Assembly: GCA_946902985.2 (NCBI GenBank)
Contig: OX336388.2
Coordinates: forward strand, 1,702,613,978 to 1,702,677,977
DNA length: 64,000 nucleotides
Direction of reading: 5' to 3'
Source: Meconema thalassinum
Lineage: Eukaryota > Arthropoda > Insecta > Orthoptera > Tettigoniidae
Shown here: positions 24,721 to 33,075 of the stretch, piece by piece
How the letters are laid out: each line of letters begins with the position of its first letter
How positions within the stretch are numbered: position 1 is the first letter of the stretch
Notes under the pieces: model-generated
What the model was told of the DNA's origin: nothing
What the model saw: the letters and a program-made list of their open reading frames with translations, nothing else
Database searches by the model: none
Translations under genes and position numbers: made by a program

Positions 24721-25404
24721 GATATATTTTATGTATAATGGTGGTTTTTAATGTCGGATACGAGCGTGATTTTGAGTCTAATTTTATACTCTTTGAGCTG
24801 GTTATTGTGAGCGAGCTTTCGGATATTTACGCTATTTTACAATGCTAAGATGCTTTCTATTTTGCACGGTATGCTTTCATTTTCTTTATAAATTTGTTTT
24901 TTGTTAACTGAATATTTCTGTTTGCCAATATTGATCTGCTCTTTTTCGTTTTTACCGTGATCTGCAACCCATATTCACAGACGAATGTGTCGTATTCTAC
25001 CGGATGTGACATTAAATTATATTTTTTTCTTAATTACTCTTACTGAGGAATTAGGCAAACTAATTTCATTCAAGTTGGTATTTTGTGTTTCACTGCCATT
25101 GAAACCCCGCACAAGGCACGCCTTATACCTAGAAAAGTTGCTGAGTTGTACTAATTGACTAATGGTGCAGCAGAAAAGAGGAGAATTGAAGCTTTTGAAA
25201 TGTGTTGATACAGGAGAATGATGATCAGATGGGTAGATAGGGTAACAAATGAAGAGGTATTAAGACGAGTGGGAGAGGAGAGATATTTCTGGTGACTGCT
25301 AATGAAGAGGAGAGATAGGAGGGTAGGACACATATTAAGACACCCAGGAATATCAAGCTTAGTTATGGATGGGATGGTCGAGGACAAGTACTGTAGGGGT
25401 AAAT

Positions 25405-25410
25405 CAGGGT
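25405..25410. repeat. Polinton target-site duplication, left
   Basis: CAGGGT directly precedes the left terminal inverted repeat and is repeated exactly after the right one at 45860-45865. A 6-bp duplication is the expected Polinton/Maverick signature. Confidence 0.9.
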
Positions 25411-26261
25411 AGTAGTATAGGCGGCGGTATGGGACAGACAATTAAGTGTGGTTAAAAGTACCATTATATTTTCTTTAAAGAAATTATGGATAAAATGACC
25501 TTAAACTTCTTGAAAAAATTTGTCCAAAGAAAATATGGTTATCTTAACCATTACATTTTTTCAGATAAATTATGGTTAGGACTAACCATAATTTGAATTA
25601 CCTTTTATGGCTAAAGATAACCATAAAAAGTACCTATAATTTCATATGAAATTATGGCTACAACCAACCATAAAACACTATCACATTTATGCTTAAAATT
25701 AACCATTAAATGTCCACCAACTTTCTAAAGAAATATGGCTACTACTAACCATAAAACGTAATAAAAAAATATTGATAGTAATGATGGTTAAAACTAACCA
25801 TAAAACACTATTTAATTTGTGGTTACTATTATCCATAAAAATTAACCATAAAAATAATAAAAAGTTATGGATAACGTAGCCATAAAATTACCAATATTAT
25901 TTTAATAAAATATGGTTAAAAGTAACCATAAAAATGACTCTAATATATAAATGACAAAGTTATGCTTACCTCTACCTATAAAACGAAACACAAATTGATC
26001 CTACAAACACCTAAAATAATGGATGAAAGGAACCAGTAAATTTTTAAAGAATTATGGATAGCATAATGGTTAAAACAAGGCTAAAATTATCAGTAACATT
26101 TTTAGAAATTAGGGAAAGAATAATGGTTAAAATAATGACTAAAATCACCAATAACGTTTTAGAAACAATGGATAGAATAATGGTTAAAACAAGGCTGTAA
26201 ATTATAGTGACATATCTCTTCTTGGGGCAGAAGAACCAGTGACTTTTTAAAGAATTATGGA
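25411..26261 (+). repeat. Polinton left terminal inverted repeat
   Basis: The roughly 850-bp arm matches 45051-45859 in inverse orientation, with small indels; for example, about 40 bp near 26205-26240 is absent from the right arm. It is built largely of short palindromes of the type ATGGTTA-spacer-TAACCAT, repeated every 40-60 bp. The outermost bases are AGTAGTATAGG. Confidence 0.9.
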
Positions 26262-26284
26262 TAAAATTACAGTTACCAAATTTT

Positions 26285-26372
26285 TGCAAAACTCCGACAT
26301 TTCGGAGAAACCCCCAGGGGTGTTTCGAAGCCAGCGCTGGTTTTTAATTTCTCTTCGTTGTTTCCCCTGGGG
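26285..26372. other. Nested hairpin-forming sequence
   Basis: Just inside the left TIR, CTCCGACATTTCGGAG forms one hairpin. Downstream, CCCCAGGGG and CCCCTGGGG bracket a region containing the palindrome CCAGCGCTGG. It is GC-rich against a very A+T-rich element. The several overlapping short frames here on both strands have no family signature. Role unknown. Confidence 0.5.
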
Positions 26373-26527
26373 ATTTTTTCTTTGTTCTTTGTTCTCCTTC
26401 TCTCGCTCCTTGAGTGGCCACTCTTTTTTACTTTGCATCTCTCAGGCTCCCTTATGTGCCTGGAGAGCATTTGCTCTTTAGTCCTCTCTCCATTAATGAC
26501 TCAGTTATTTTTTGAAAGGATTGAGTG

Positions 26528-26608
26528 GGATTCGAACCATAGAAGCAGGGCGCCTCCGCTTCTAAGTGAACAAACCTCAACATTCCTAACACTTGTCCTC
26601 CTGAGCTA
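26528..26608 (-). ncRNA. tRNA-like sequence with Pol III box A and B motifs (degenerate)
   Basis: On the minus strand, TAGCTCAGGAGG (box-A-like, 26597-26608) and GGTTCGAATCC (box B, 26528-26538) lie about 60 bp apart, as in tRNA genes. The presumed acceptor and T-stem positions do not pair well, so a functional tRNA is unlikely. A SINE remnant or a captured tRNA-like promoter inside the Polinton is more plausible. Confidence 0.4.
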
Positions 26609-26639
26609 CGAGGAAAGCGAATAATAAGCGCGTTTGCGG

Positions 26640-26920
26640 CTTTATGTGGTGCAATTGCTTACGAGAAGTGCACTACGAAGAGCTTTTATTGTTTGCTAAT
26701 AGATCGCGCTGCACATACTACGTAGTTTCTTGCTTTGCTACTAGTACTTCCGGTGTAACAAGACTAACAGCTGGGTTCTAAGTAATATTTAATTTAGCAC
26801 ATCACTTCCATGCGAGTGAGCGGATGGCACAAAGAGAGAGTGATAGCGAGGTTATCTTATCGACTAAGAGTGTATCAAGGCTACCGGAGTTTCCTGGTCA
26901 AGTTCACTGATAACTTATTT
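26640..26920. other. Polinton left non-coding segment
   Basis: No conserved reading frame or repeat was recognised between the tRNA-like sequence and the first small minus-strand gene. It is more GC-balanced than the rest of the element. Confidence 0.4.
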
Positions 26921-27163
26921 TTAACTTTTTCCTTCTTCTTTCGCACTGTGCTCAGCCGAAACTATAAGTTTCTTTACTTGCTCTTCTAATTCCATTAATG
27001 CCTCACTAATTTCTACACAGTCACTTTCATCACTAACGCGTGCTAAGATAGTTAGTTGCAAATTTTGCAGCTTGAGGTAGTAATCGAAGACTATTTTCTT
27101 AATACACTCAGGCACATTATTTACGTCGACGCAACGGACGATAATGGCGTATTCAGGTTCCAT
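26921..27163 (-). CDS. Small Polinton protein, paralog 1
   Basis: This 80-residue protein begins MEPEYAIIVRC. I chose the ATG at 27163 because the frame further upstream opens only with GTG, and because this ATG follows TTAATAAAT, close to the start context of the other genes here. The core VPECIKKIVFDYYLKLQNLQ and the acidic helical tail are shared with the neighbouring ORF at 27312-27569. Heptad-like hydrophobics near the C-terminus (ALMELEEQVKKLIVS) suggest a short coiled coil. Function unknown; I recognise no named domain. Confidence 0.6.
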   Translation of the reverse strand: MEPEYAIIVRCVDVNNVPECIKKIVFDYYLKLQNLQLTILARVSDESDCVEISEALMELEEQVKKLIVSAEHSAKEEGKS

Positions 27164-27311
27164 ATTTATTAACTGTTTTTTATATCTATAAATAACAAAA
27201 TTTTGCAGACTTAATTGCCTTTTCACCTAAAATATAATTTTCTTAATTCTTAGTTTTTAAGTTCAATTAAACTTAAAAACTAAACTCTTACTAATTAAAT
27301 AATAACAATAG

Positions 27312-27569
27312 TTATTTAACCGAAACTATTAATTTGTCCACTTGTTCTTCTAATTCCTCTAAGGCATCACCAATTTCCATGAAATCACTGTCATCACTAA
27401 CGCGTGTTAAGATTGTCAGTTGAAAATTTTGCAGCTTAAGGTAGTAATCAAAGACTATTTTCTTAATACACTCAGGCACATTATTTACTTTGGTGGGTGT
27501 ATTTGAAACACAACCCCCTTTTAAAATATTTGTCAGGCTGCAAGGCATTATATTATATTCGGGTTCCAT
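27312..27569 (-). CDS. Small Polinton protein, paralog 2
   Basis: This 85-residue protein begins MEPEYNIMPCSL and is a tandem duplicate of the adjacent 26921-27163 gene. They share NNVPECIKKIVFDYYLKLQN and a C-terminal LEELEEQVDKLIVS helix. The duplication includes upstream DNA (the untranslated KRQLxLQNFVIYRYKKQLIN-coding stretch is also conserved) and a TTTTTAAGTTCAATTAAACT block. The N-terminal third differs between copies. Function unknown. Confidence 0.6.
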   Translation of the reverse strand: MEPEYNIMPCSLTNILKGGCVSNTPTKVNNVPECIKKIVFDYYLKLQNFQLTILTRVSDDSDFMEIGDALEELEEQVDKLIVSVK

Positions 27570-27731
27570 ATTTATTAACTGCTTTTTATATCTATAAATA
27601 ACAAAATTTTGCAGATTTAATTGCCTTTTCACCTAAAATATCATTTTTTAATTCTTAGTTTTTAAGTTCAATTAAACTTAAAAACTAAACTCTTACTAAT
27701 TTATTAAAATGAATAACAACTACTCTCATAT

Positions 27732-28958
27732 TTAAAAGTTTTCAGTAACTATTCCATGCTTAGCATCATAGGTTAAATTCTTTTTACCGTACATAATTAT
27801 ATAAGCAAGCGTATTTTCTGGTATATTGGCATTAAATGTTGCTACCAATTTCATACTGGTTTTCTGAGGTGTTACTACATTTCTACGCCGACTTATATTG
27901 ATAACATAAATAGGATAAGAAGCAATGAACTCTGTGGGGGTTACAACAACATTATACTTCAGCTCAGTTATACGCTTAAAGTCCCTAAAAGCATAATAGG
28001 CATTTAGATAAGTATTAGGAGGATTGATATTCCACATTTCTTCCGGAAACATTTCATTTCTTCCGTTTTTCATGTAAATATTTTGAAGCTGAACATGATC
28101 AAATTTGGAACTATTCATATCTTGGTTACCTTTTCTATTAGTTTGAAACACAACAAAAATAAAATATGGCAGATCAAACTCCATTGAATTGTAGTAATTA
28201 GTAATATCTATTTCAAAATTCCTTTTCCCACTTAGGCCTGAAATTTCTTGAGTTTGAAGGTCAAAGAATGATATAGGAATTCGTGGTTCTTTTAGTATTT
28301 TCTCTCTCAGTTCAAGCTCATAATTTGGTTCGTATTTAACAACAGGAATTTTTATCTCCATTGACTTTACGGTAACTTTTCCTTCCTCCGGGAGAGTTCC
28401 AGCAACATTGCCCCCATCGGTATTCTTAGTCCACCATCTATACAAAGCATCGGTCGCATTTTGACTCCATGTAAATGTAACAGTTAAATCTCCTTCCCAC
28501 ATAATCTCTTTAAAATCCTTAAAAAAGCCACCAAGAAGACTTAAAGGGTACCTTAACTCATTTGATTTTTTCTGCAATTTACCATTATTAAGAAAATTAC
28601 CTGAATATATCATTTTATCACTATAAGAGGCTGTTAAATTAAACAGAACCGTTGAAGATATATTTGGATGGTCAATTCGATAGATAGTGTGTCCTCGTTT
28701 TTTCACGGTTACAGTGCTCCAAAATTGAGTGGGGTAATTGTCAATTAGCTTTACATTTGACTTTCCTTCATAGTTAGTGTAATCAGTTCCATCAGCATGA
28801 GTTACATCGAAAGTAATATACAGGTGCGCATTATTATCAATCCAACCATCACCAACTTTAATATCTATTTCCACGTCCTTGTTTGGCAAATTTAAATTGT
28901 TTTTAGTCTTTTCATTTACAGGAAAAGACTGCCACTGGTAACTTTCTACTTTGTTCAT
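27732..28958 (-). CDS. Major capsid protein, double jelly-roll type
   Basis: The product is 408 residues. It sits next to the penton-like gene, the usual Polinton arrangement for the major and minor capsid genes. Predicted beta-rich sequence falls in two blocks (about 20-180 and 200-400), consistent with two jelly rolls. Characteristic pieces are FWSTVTVKKRGHTIYRIDHP, EFDLPYFIFVVFQTNRKG, FPEEMWN and a C-terminal YPIYVINISRRR followed by NTLAYIIMYGKK. It should trimerise into hexon-like capsomers. It is on the short side for Polinton major capsid proteins. The start ATG follows TTATAATAA. The assignment rests on synteny and family resemblance, not on a computed fold. Confidence 0.8.
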   Translation of the reverse strand: MNKVESYQWQSFPVNEKTKNNLNLPNKDVEIDIKVGDGWIDNNAHLYITFDVTHADGTDYTNYEGKSNVKLIDNYPTQFWSTVTVKKRGHTIYRIDHPNISSTVLFNLTASYSDKMIYSGNFLNNGKLQKKSNELRYPLSLLGGFFKDFKEIMWEGDLTVTFTWSQNATDALYRWWTKNTDGGNVAGTLPEEGKVTVKSMEIKIPVVKYEPNYELELREKILKEPRIPISFFDLQTQEISGLSGKRNFEIDITNYYNSMEFDLPYFIFVVFQTNRKGNQDMNSSKFDHVQLQNIYMKNGRNEMFPEEMWNINPPNTYLNAYYAFRDFKRITELKYNVVVTPTEFIASYPIYVINISRRRNVVTPQKTSMKLVATFNANIPENTLAYIIMYGKKNLTYDAKHGIVTENF

Positions 28959-29002
28959 TTATTATAAGAAAAATAATAGAAAATTAAATGAAGCGGAAAT
29001 AA

Positions 29003-29684
29003 TTAACTCATCTCTAAAATTACAGTAACTGTTGCGCCGTTGAAATCTATTACTTCGTCATTCTCATTGGTCACAGTAATTTTTAAATTCTGAATTTTAT
29101 CGAAAACTGGGCAAAATACAGGATAATTCGGCTCATAAATTATTGGAGCACTAAATTCTAGGGCTGGCTTAAATGATGCAATAATATTCGTTTCACGGTG
29201 AAAATGCTCAGAGTCTTTTACAAACATTCCATCCGCTAAATTGAAATGAACGCGGATATTTTCGAACGGAATTATTTTAGGTAAGTTCCGAGCAAGTGTT
29301 TTGGTTTTTTGGTTCTACAATTTGATTATTAAAACCTAAAACCGAACCAATACTTTCTTCTTGGTCAAAATATATTTTATAATCACTAATTATTTCCAAT
29401 CTGTTTAGAATTTTATTTTGTTCAATACTAATCTTAGGTTCTTGACTTTGAATAGCTTTTTGTAAATTTTCTACATTATATTGACCTGGTGGAATAAACA
29501 TTTCAGTTATCGTACCTGATACTTTTTCATAGTGTATTTTATTGTTTTTTGTTGTAATATTTGGTGTTAGGAAGGTTGAGTAAAACCCTATTAATCCAAC
29601 TTTTGTAAATTCATCTCGCAATGGAACATTTAACCTTTTCTCTAAAACCGAAGTTTTACCACTTAGTTCAAAAATTCTCTTCAT
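29003..29684 (-). pseudogene. Minor capsid (penton-like) protein, frameshifted
   Basis: The N-terminal frame (29277-29684, 135 codons, MKRIFELSGKTSVLEKRL) and the C-terminal frame (29003-about 29280) belong to one single-jelly-roll protein of about 225 residues. They are offset by one base near 29290-29310, beside an A/T homopolymer (GGTTTTTTGG). The C-terminal pattern ITVTNENDEVIDFNGATVTV is typical of Polinton penton proteins. The partner gene is the downstream major capsid protein. A true frameshift would abolish the vertex protein; a homopolymer sequencing error is an equally good explanation. Confidence 0.75.
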
Positions 29685-29721
29685 TTATTAATTCATTCAT
29701 TAATTAATAAAATAAACGAAA
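29685..29721. promoter_or_regulatory. Divergent intergenic region, penton and ATPase genes
   Basis: Only 37 bp separate the minus-strand penton start from the plus-strand ATPase start. The DNA is almost entirely ATTAATTCATTCATTAATTAATAA-type sequence, so any promoter elements must be compact and bidirectional or overlap coding sequence. No canonical TATA box was singled out. Confidence 0.5.
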
Positions 29722-30426
29722 ATGAGTAAACGAAATGTTGTAGATTGGGACCCACAAGTAAGACTTGTAGAAAAGCAAGTAAAGAACAAACATGGCAAAT
29801 TATTACCGAATTCCATTCGTTGTGCTATAATAGGCCCCAGTAATTGTGGTAAAACAACCTTAATGATTGACAATTATATTTTGGCACCTGGATGGTTAAA
29901 CTGGGAAAAAATAAACAACCTTTACATCTTCTCTAAAAGTTTAGATCAATCTAATTATCAACAGTTTATGGAAAAATGTAATAAAATCGAAGAGAAGTTA
30001 GGAAAGTCCATTGCACAATTTATTCATGACGATGAAAGCATAATGCCCCTGGATAAATGTGAAGATAGGTCAGTTGTAATTTTCGACGATTTCATACTGG
30101 AAAACCAAGACATAGTTCGAGAATATTTTACACGAGGAAGACATAAAGGGATTGACTGTTTTTACTTAGCTCAAACGTATTCAAAAATACCAAAACAATT
30201 AGTTCGTGATAACTTAAACTTCTTAAACATATTTAGGCAAGATAATACCAATTTAAATCATATTTATCAAGAATTTGTTGGTGGCGATATGAAATTTGAA
30301 GACTTTAAGAATATTTGCAGCAAATGTTGGAATGAGGAGTTTGGTTTTATTACTATTGATATGAATCGCAAAGCTAACGATGGTAAATATAGGAATAAAA
30401 TTAAAACGTTTCTAAATGTTGGGTAA
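29722..30426 (+). CDS. Genome-packaging ATPase, FtsK/HerA type
   Basis: The product is 234 residues. A Walker A motif GPSNCGKTT lies at residues 38-46 and a Walker B motif SVVIFDDF at about 117-124. It is followed by EYFTRGRHKGIDCFYLAQ, which includes the arginine-finger and sensor region seen in Polinton and virophage A32-like ATPases. The length is normal for the family. The enzyme would pump the element's DNA into capsids. It begins the plus-strand morphogenesis cluster. The start context (AAACGAAAATG) is weaker than its neighbours' AATAAATG. Confidence 0.9.
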   Translation: MSKRNVVDWDPQVRLVEKQVKNKHGKLLPNSIRCAIIGPSNCGKTTLMIDNYILAPGWLNWEKINNLYIFSKSLDQSNYQQFMEKCNKIEEKLGKSIAQFIHDDESIMPLDKCEDRSVVIFDDFILENQDIVREYFTRGRHKGIDCFYLAQTYSKIPKQLVRDNLNFLNIFRQDNTNLNHIYQEFVGGDMKFEDFKNICSKCWNEEFGFITIDMNRKANDGKYRNKIKTFLNVG

Positions 30427-30477
30427 CTACTCCAGGGGTATTGGCAGGTTTTGGGTTGAGTATTCTAACACCAACAT

Positions 30478-30573
30478 CGTTAGCGTACAACTTCAGCGTC
30501 AACGTACAGCGTACAACGTACAGCGTCAATGTCAGCGTCAAATGTCAAACGTCAATGTTAGCATCAAACGTCA
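30478..30573 (+). repeat. Short CGTCAA/CGTACA direct-repeat cluster
   Basis: Between the ATPase and the PLA2 protein, about 95 bp is built of CAGCGTCAACGTACAGCGTA-like words: CGTCAA, CGTACA and GTCAATGT each recur several times. No coding frame is conserved through it. It may be a protein-binding cluster or simple slippage. Confidence 0.6.
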
Positions 30574-30601
30574 TTTTTTTTAAATTTCACCTATAATAAA
30601 G

Positions 30602-32119
30602 ATGTTTGCGAAATACGATCAAAAGGTAGTTCAACAAGCAAGAAGGAATAGGAAGAAATTTGAAGAATTAAAAGACGAATTTCGAATATGGAAGAAGCAG
30701 CCTATAACGGAATACGAGAAGTATAAAAAAGAAGATCAACCTGTTATCGATGCTGTTAATGTTTTAGGCAACAAGTTAAATGACATCAGTGAAAATGTTA
30801 TTAAAGCTATAGAAGAAAATAGAGAAGTGGAGAAACAATTAATTCCTTACAGAATTGACTATAAAGAAGACTTTCCTTCAGATTCCGAAGGTTCCCATTT
30901 CTTGGATGAATATGATGTCACTGATGAGCAAAAAGAAGCTTTAAAATCGGCAAGAAAGGTCAGAAAGAATTTAGAGTCGCAACTTCAGAAAGAAAAGGGG
31001 AGGAGTTTATTTCAAGAGACCGATGAAGAGTATGATAAAAGTGAAGAAAATGTTAAGAGGAAAGGCATAACTGATTATTCTACGGTCCACTTAGGGGTAA
31101 TAATTTCAAAATATTTACCTAGAATTAGTGACCCTAAATTTGGAATAAGGTATGATAAGAACTATCAGGGTTATTATATAGGTGACTCAAAAGTTGAATT
31201 CAGTAATGACGATATTATAATTAAGGGTAAGAATTTTAAAGCTACAAAGGGTTTAATGCTATTTTTAACCTTAAATGATATACCTAACGATGATGAGTAT
31301 ACAGACGAAGACCGCAGCACATATAAGACTATTTTAAAAATTACAAATGCTATGTATCAAAACAATGACCCAAATAGCACTAAACCTAAAAGCAGTGTTG
31401 GCAAAAAATATAATACGTTGATAAAGGATATATGGCTTTCAGAAAAAGTTAGTAGAAAAGAAAGAGCTGCATCTCTAACCACTCCTCCTAAATCAGGATT
31501 TGGTTTTGTAAAAAAATATTCAAAAGGACCGATTGAATATGTGTGGATGGATGATGTAAGGGAATTAATAGACAGATTAATGGTAATTCATGGCGAAGAA
31601 AATGCTGGAAACAACGTCTATCACAATGAAAAGGTTGGAATAACGAAGATGCTTACGAGTAAGTTTAATGACTTCATTGTTAATAATCCTAAAGGTATTC
31701 CATATCTAATTAGGTTTTTAAATAACATTCCCCATACATTCTGGGAATCTGAAAAACATGGTAAAGGATTAGTTAATTGGATGATTAATAAAATAGGTGA
31801 AAATAATATTGACTTAACACTCCCGGGATATAAATTTTGTGGTCCTGGTAATCCATTAGACAAGCAACTAGCCGAAGGTGTTCAGGGGTCCAACCCATTA
31901 GACGAAGCATGTAAATTACATGATATAGCATACCGCGACCATACAAAATTAGAGCACAGACATCAAGCAGATAAAGAATTACAAAAGGCTGCAAAAGAAA
32001 GAATCTTCAGTAAAGATGCTAACTTGAGTGAGAGACTAGCAGCTACAGCCGTTACTGGAATAATGTATGGAAAAAGAAAAATGGGAATGGGGTTAGATGA
32101 AAATGGTTGGGGCGTCTGA
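30602..32119 (+). CDS. Virion protein with C-terminal phospholipase A2 domain
   Basis: The product is 505 residues. The N-terminal 150 residues are charged and helical. A central block around residues 160-225 (STVHLGVIISKYLPR, then FGIRYDKNYQGYYIGDSKVE) resembles a domain common in insect Polinton proteins. Residues 407-460 are a parvovirus VP1-type PLA2: calcium loop YKFCGPGN at 410-417, catalytic His-Asp in ACKLHDIAYRD (H440, D441) and a second Asp near 457. This lipase would open endosomal membranes during entry. The remaining tail is basic and Gly-rich. The ATG follows ATAATAAAG. All key PLA2 residues are present. Confidence 0.85.
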   Translation: MFAKYDQKVVQQARRNRKKFEELKDEFRIWKKQPITEYEKYKKEDQPVIDAVNVLGNKLNDISENVIKAIEENREVEKQLIPYRIDYKEDFPSDSEGSHFLDEYDVTDEQKEALKSARKVRKNLESQLQKEKGRSLFQETDEEYDKSEENVKRKGITDYSTVHLGVIISKYLPRISDPKFGIRYDKNYQGYYIGDSKVEFSNDDIIIKGKNFKATKGLMLFLTLNDIPNDDEYTDEDRSTYKTILKITNAMYQNNDPNSTKPKSSVGKKYNTLIKDIWLSEKVSRKERAASLTTPPKSGFGFVKKYSKGPIEYVWMDDVRELIDRLMVIHGEENAGNNVYHNEKVGITKMLTSKFNDFIVNNPKGIPYLIRFLNNIPHTFWESEKHGKGLVNWMINKIGENNIDLTLPGYKFCGPGNPLDKQLAEGVQGSNPLDEACKLHDIAYRDHTKLEHRHQADKELQKAAKERIFSKDANLSERLAATAVTGIMYGKRKMGMGLDENGWGV

Positions 32120-32164
32120 GTATAAATTTGTAAAATTTTTGTTTATAATTTTTTCATTAAATAA

Positions 32165-32614
32165 ATGAAAGGATTTAGTATTGATTACAACGTTTTCCAA
32201 AAAGGGAAACTAAAACCCAAAGCTATTAAAATAAAACTCTCCAACGAAAATCTGAAAAAGCATGACTATCTAGATGAGTACTTGACAGATACACAAAAGA
32301 AGCAGAAAGCAAGAAAAATTCAAAAAGGTGGTAGCTTACTTATAAGTTTGTCCATTCCAATTGTAAAGAAAATATTCGAATATCTCAGTAGGAAGAAAGA
32401 AGGTTCTGGAATTAATGAACACCAAGGAGGATTTTTGCCATTAATATTAGCTGCATTGGGTGCCATTGGTTCGCTGGCAGGTGGCGCTGCAGCCATTACA
32501 AGCGCTGTTCATAAAAAGCAAAAAGAAGATGCGGAATTGGCTGAACAAATTAGACATAATCTGGTGATCGAAAAAAAGACTGGACAAGGTTGTTTGGGAA
32601 TAACTAAAATTTAA
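32165..32614 (+). CDS. Small membrane-active/core protein with GG processing site
   Basis: The product is 149 residues, with a basic N-terminus (MKGFSIDYNVFQKGKLKPKA) followed by KIQKGGSLLISLSIPIV. A strongly hydrophobic Gly/Ala segment GGFLPLILAALGAIGSLAGG lies near residues 88-107. The GG-flanked positions (KGGS and QGGF) resemble adenain-type cleavage sites and fit the protease encoded next door. Similar proteins in Polintons and adintoviruses are likened to adenovirus pX/pVI; that role is inferred. The start follows TTAAATAA. Confidence 0.7.
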   Translation: MKGFSIDYNVFQKGKLKPKAIKIKLSNENLKKHDYLDEYLTDTQKKQKARKIQKGGSLLISLSIPIVKKIFEYLSRKKEGSGINEHQGGFLPLILAALGAIGSLAGGAAAITSAVHKKQKEDAELAEQIRHNLVIEKKTGQGCLGITKI

Positions 32615-32637
32615 AAAAAAGAGAAATTTCATCGATA

Positions 32638-33075
32638 TTGAGTGATATACTTTCCAACTATAAGCACCCTTTAAGTAATTTCGATATACTTAAAATAATA
32701 CACGAAATGAACATAAAGCATTTTCGAAATGTTTTTATGATTGATGAACTGCCTACAAAACCTAATGATTGTGAATCAGGAATTGTAAACTTGGATACGT
32801 CGCATCATGCAGGTACTCATTGGATTTGTTACTTTAAAAAGGGTAACCAAAAATTCGTCTTTGACTCATTTGGTGGAGATGTTCCTGAAAAACTAGTAAA
32901 TTATTTGGGAGCTAGCAACCTATTTTATAACGCCGAAAGAATTCAAATGTTTGATGAATATATATGTGGTCATTTATGTGTCCTTGTTTTAAAGTTGTTT
33001 TCGAATTTGGGTACCCCTAATCCCGCTCATTTTAACGAAATTATAGATTTAATAAATGGACATATTTGGAAATAA
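32638..33075 (+). CDS. Adenain-like cysteine protease
   Basis: The frame encodes about 145 residues with the adenovirus protease (C5/Ulp1-like) triad. The His is in AGTHWICYF, the Asp in FVFDSFGG and the Cys in EYICGHLCVLVL. It would mature capsid and core proteins at GG sites. No ATG precedes the conserved N-terminal region (LSNFDILKIIHEMNIKHFRN). The codon at the expected start (32638) is TTG, and the first ATG (32707) would remove about 23 residues of the domain. Either a start mutation or non-AUG initiation applies. The last 20 bp overlap the next gene. Confidence 0.85.
   Translation: MSDILSNYKHPLSNFDILKIIHEMNIKHFRNVFMIDELPTKPNDCESGIVNLDTSHHAGTHWICYFKKGNQKFVFDSFGGDVPEKLVNYLGASNLFYNAERIQMFDEYICGHLCVLVLKLFSNLGTPNPAHFNEIIDLINGHIWK

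Noticed and set aside
26247..26624. Four overlapping frames on both strands just inside the left TIR
   Set aside because: They overlap hairpins and the tRNA-like sequence, and none shows a family signature.
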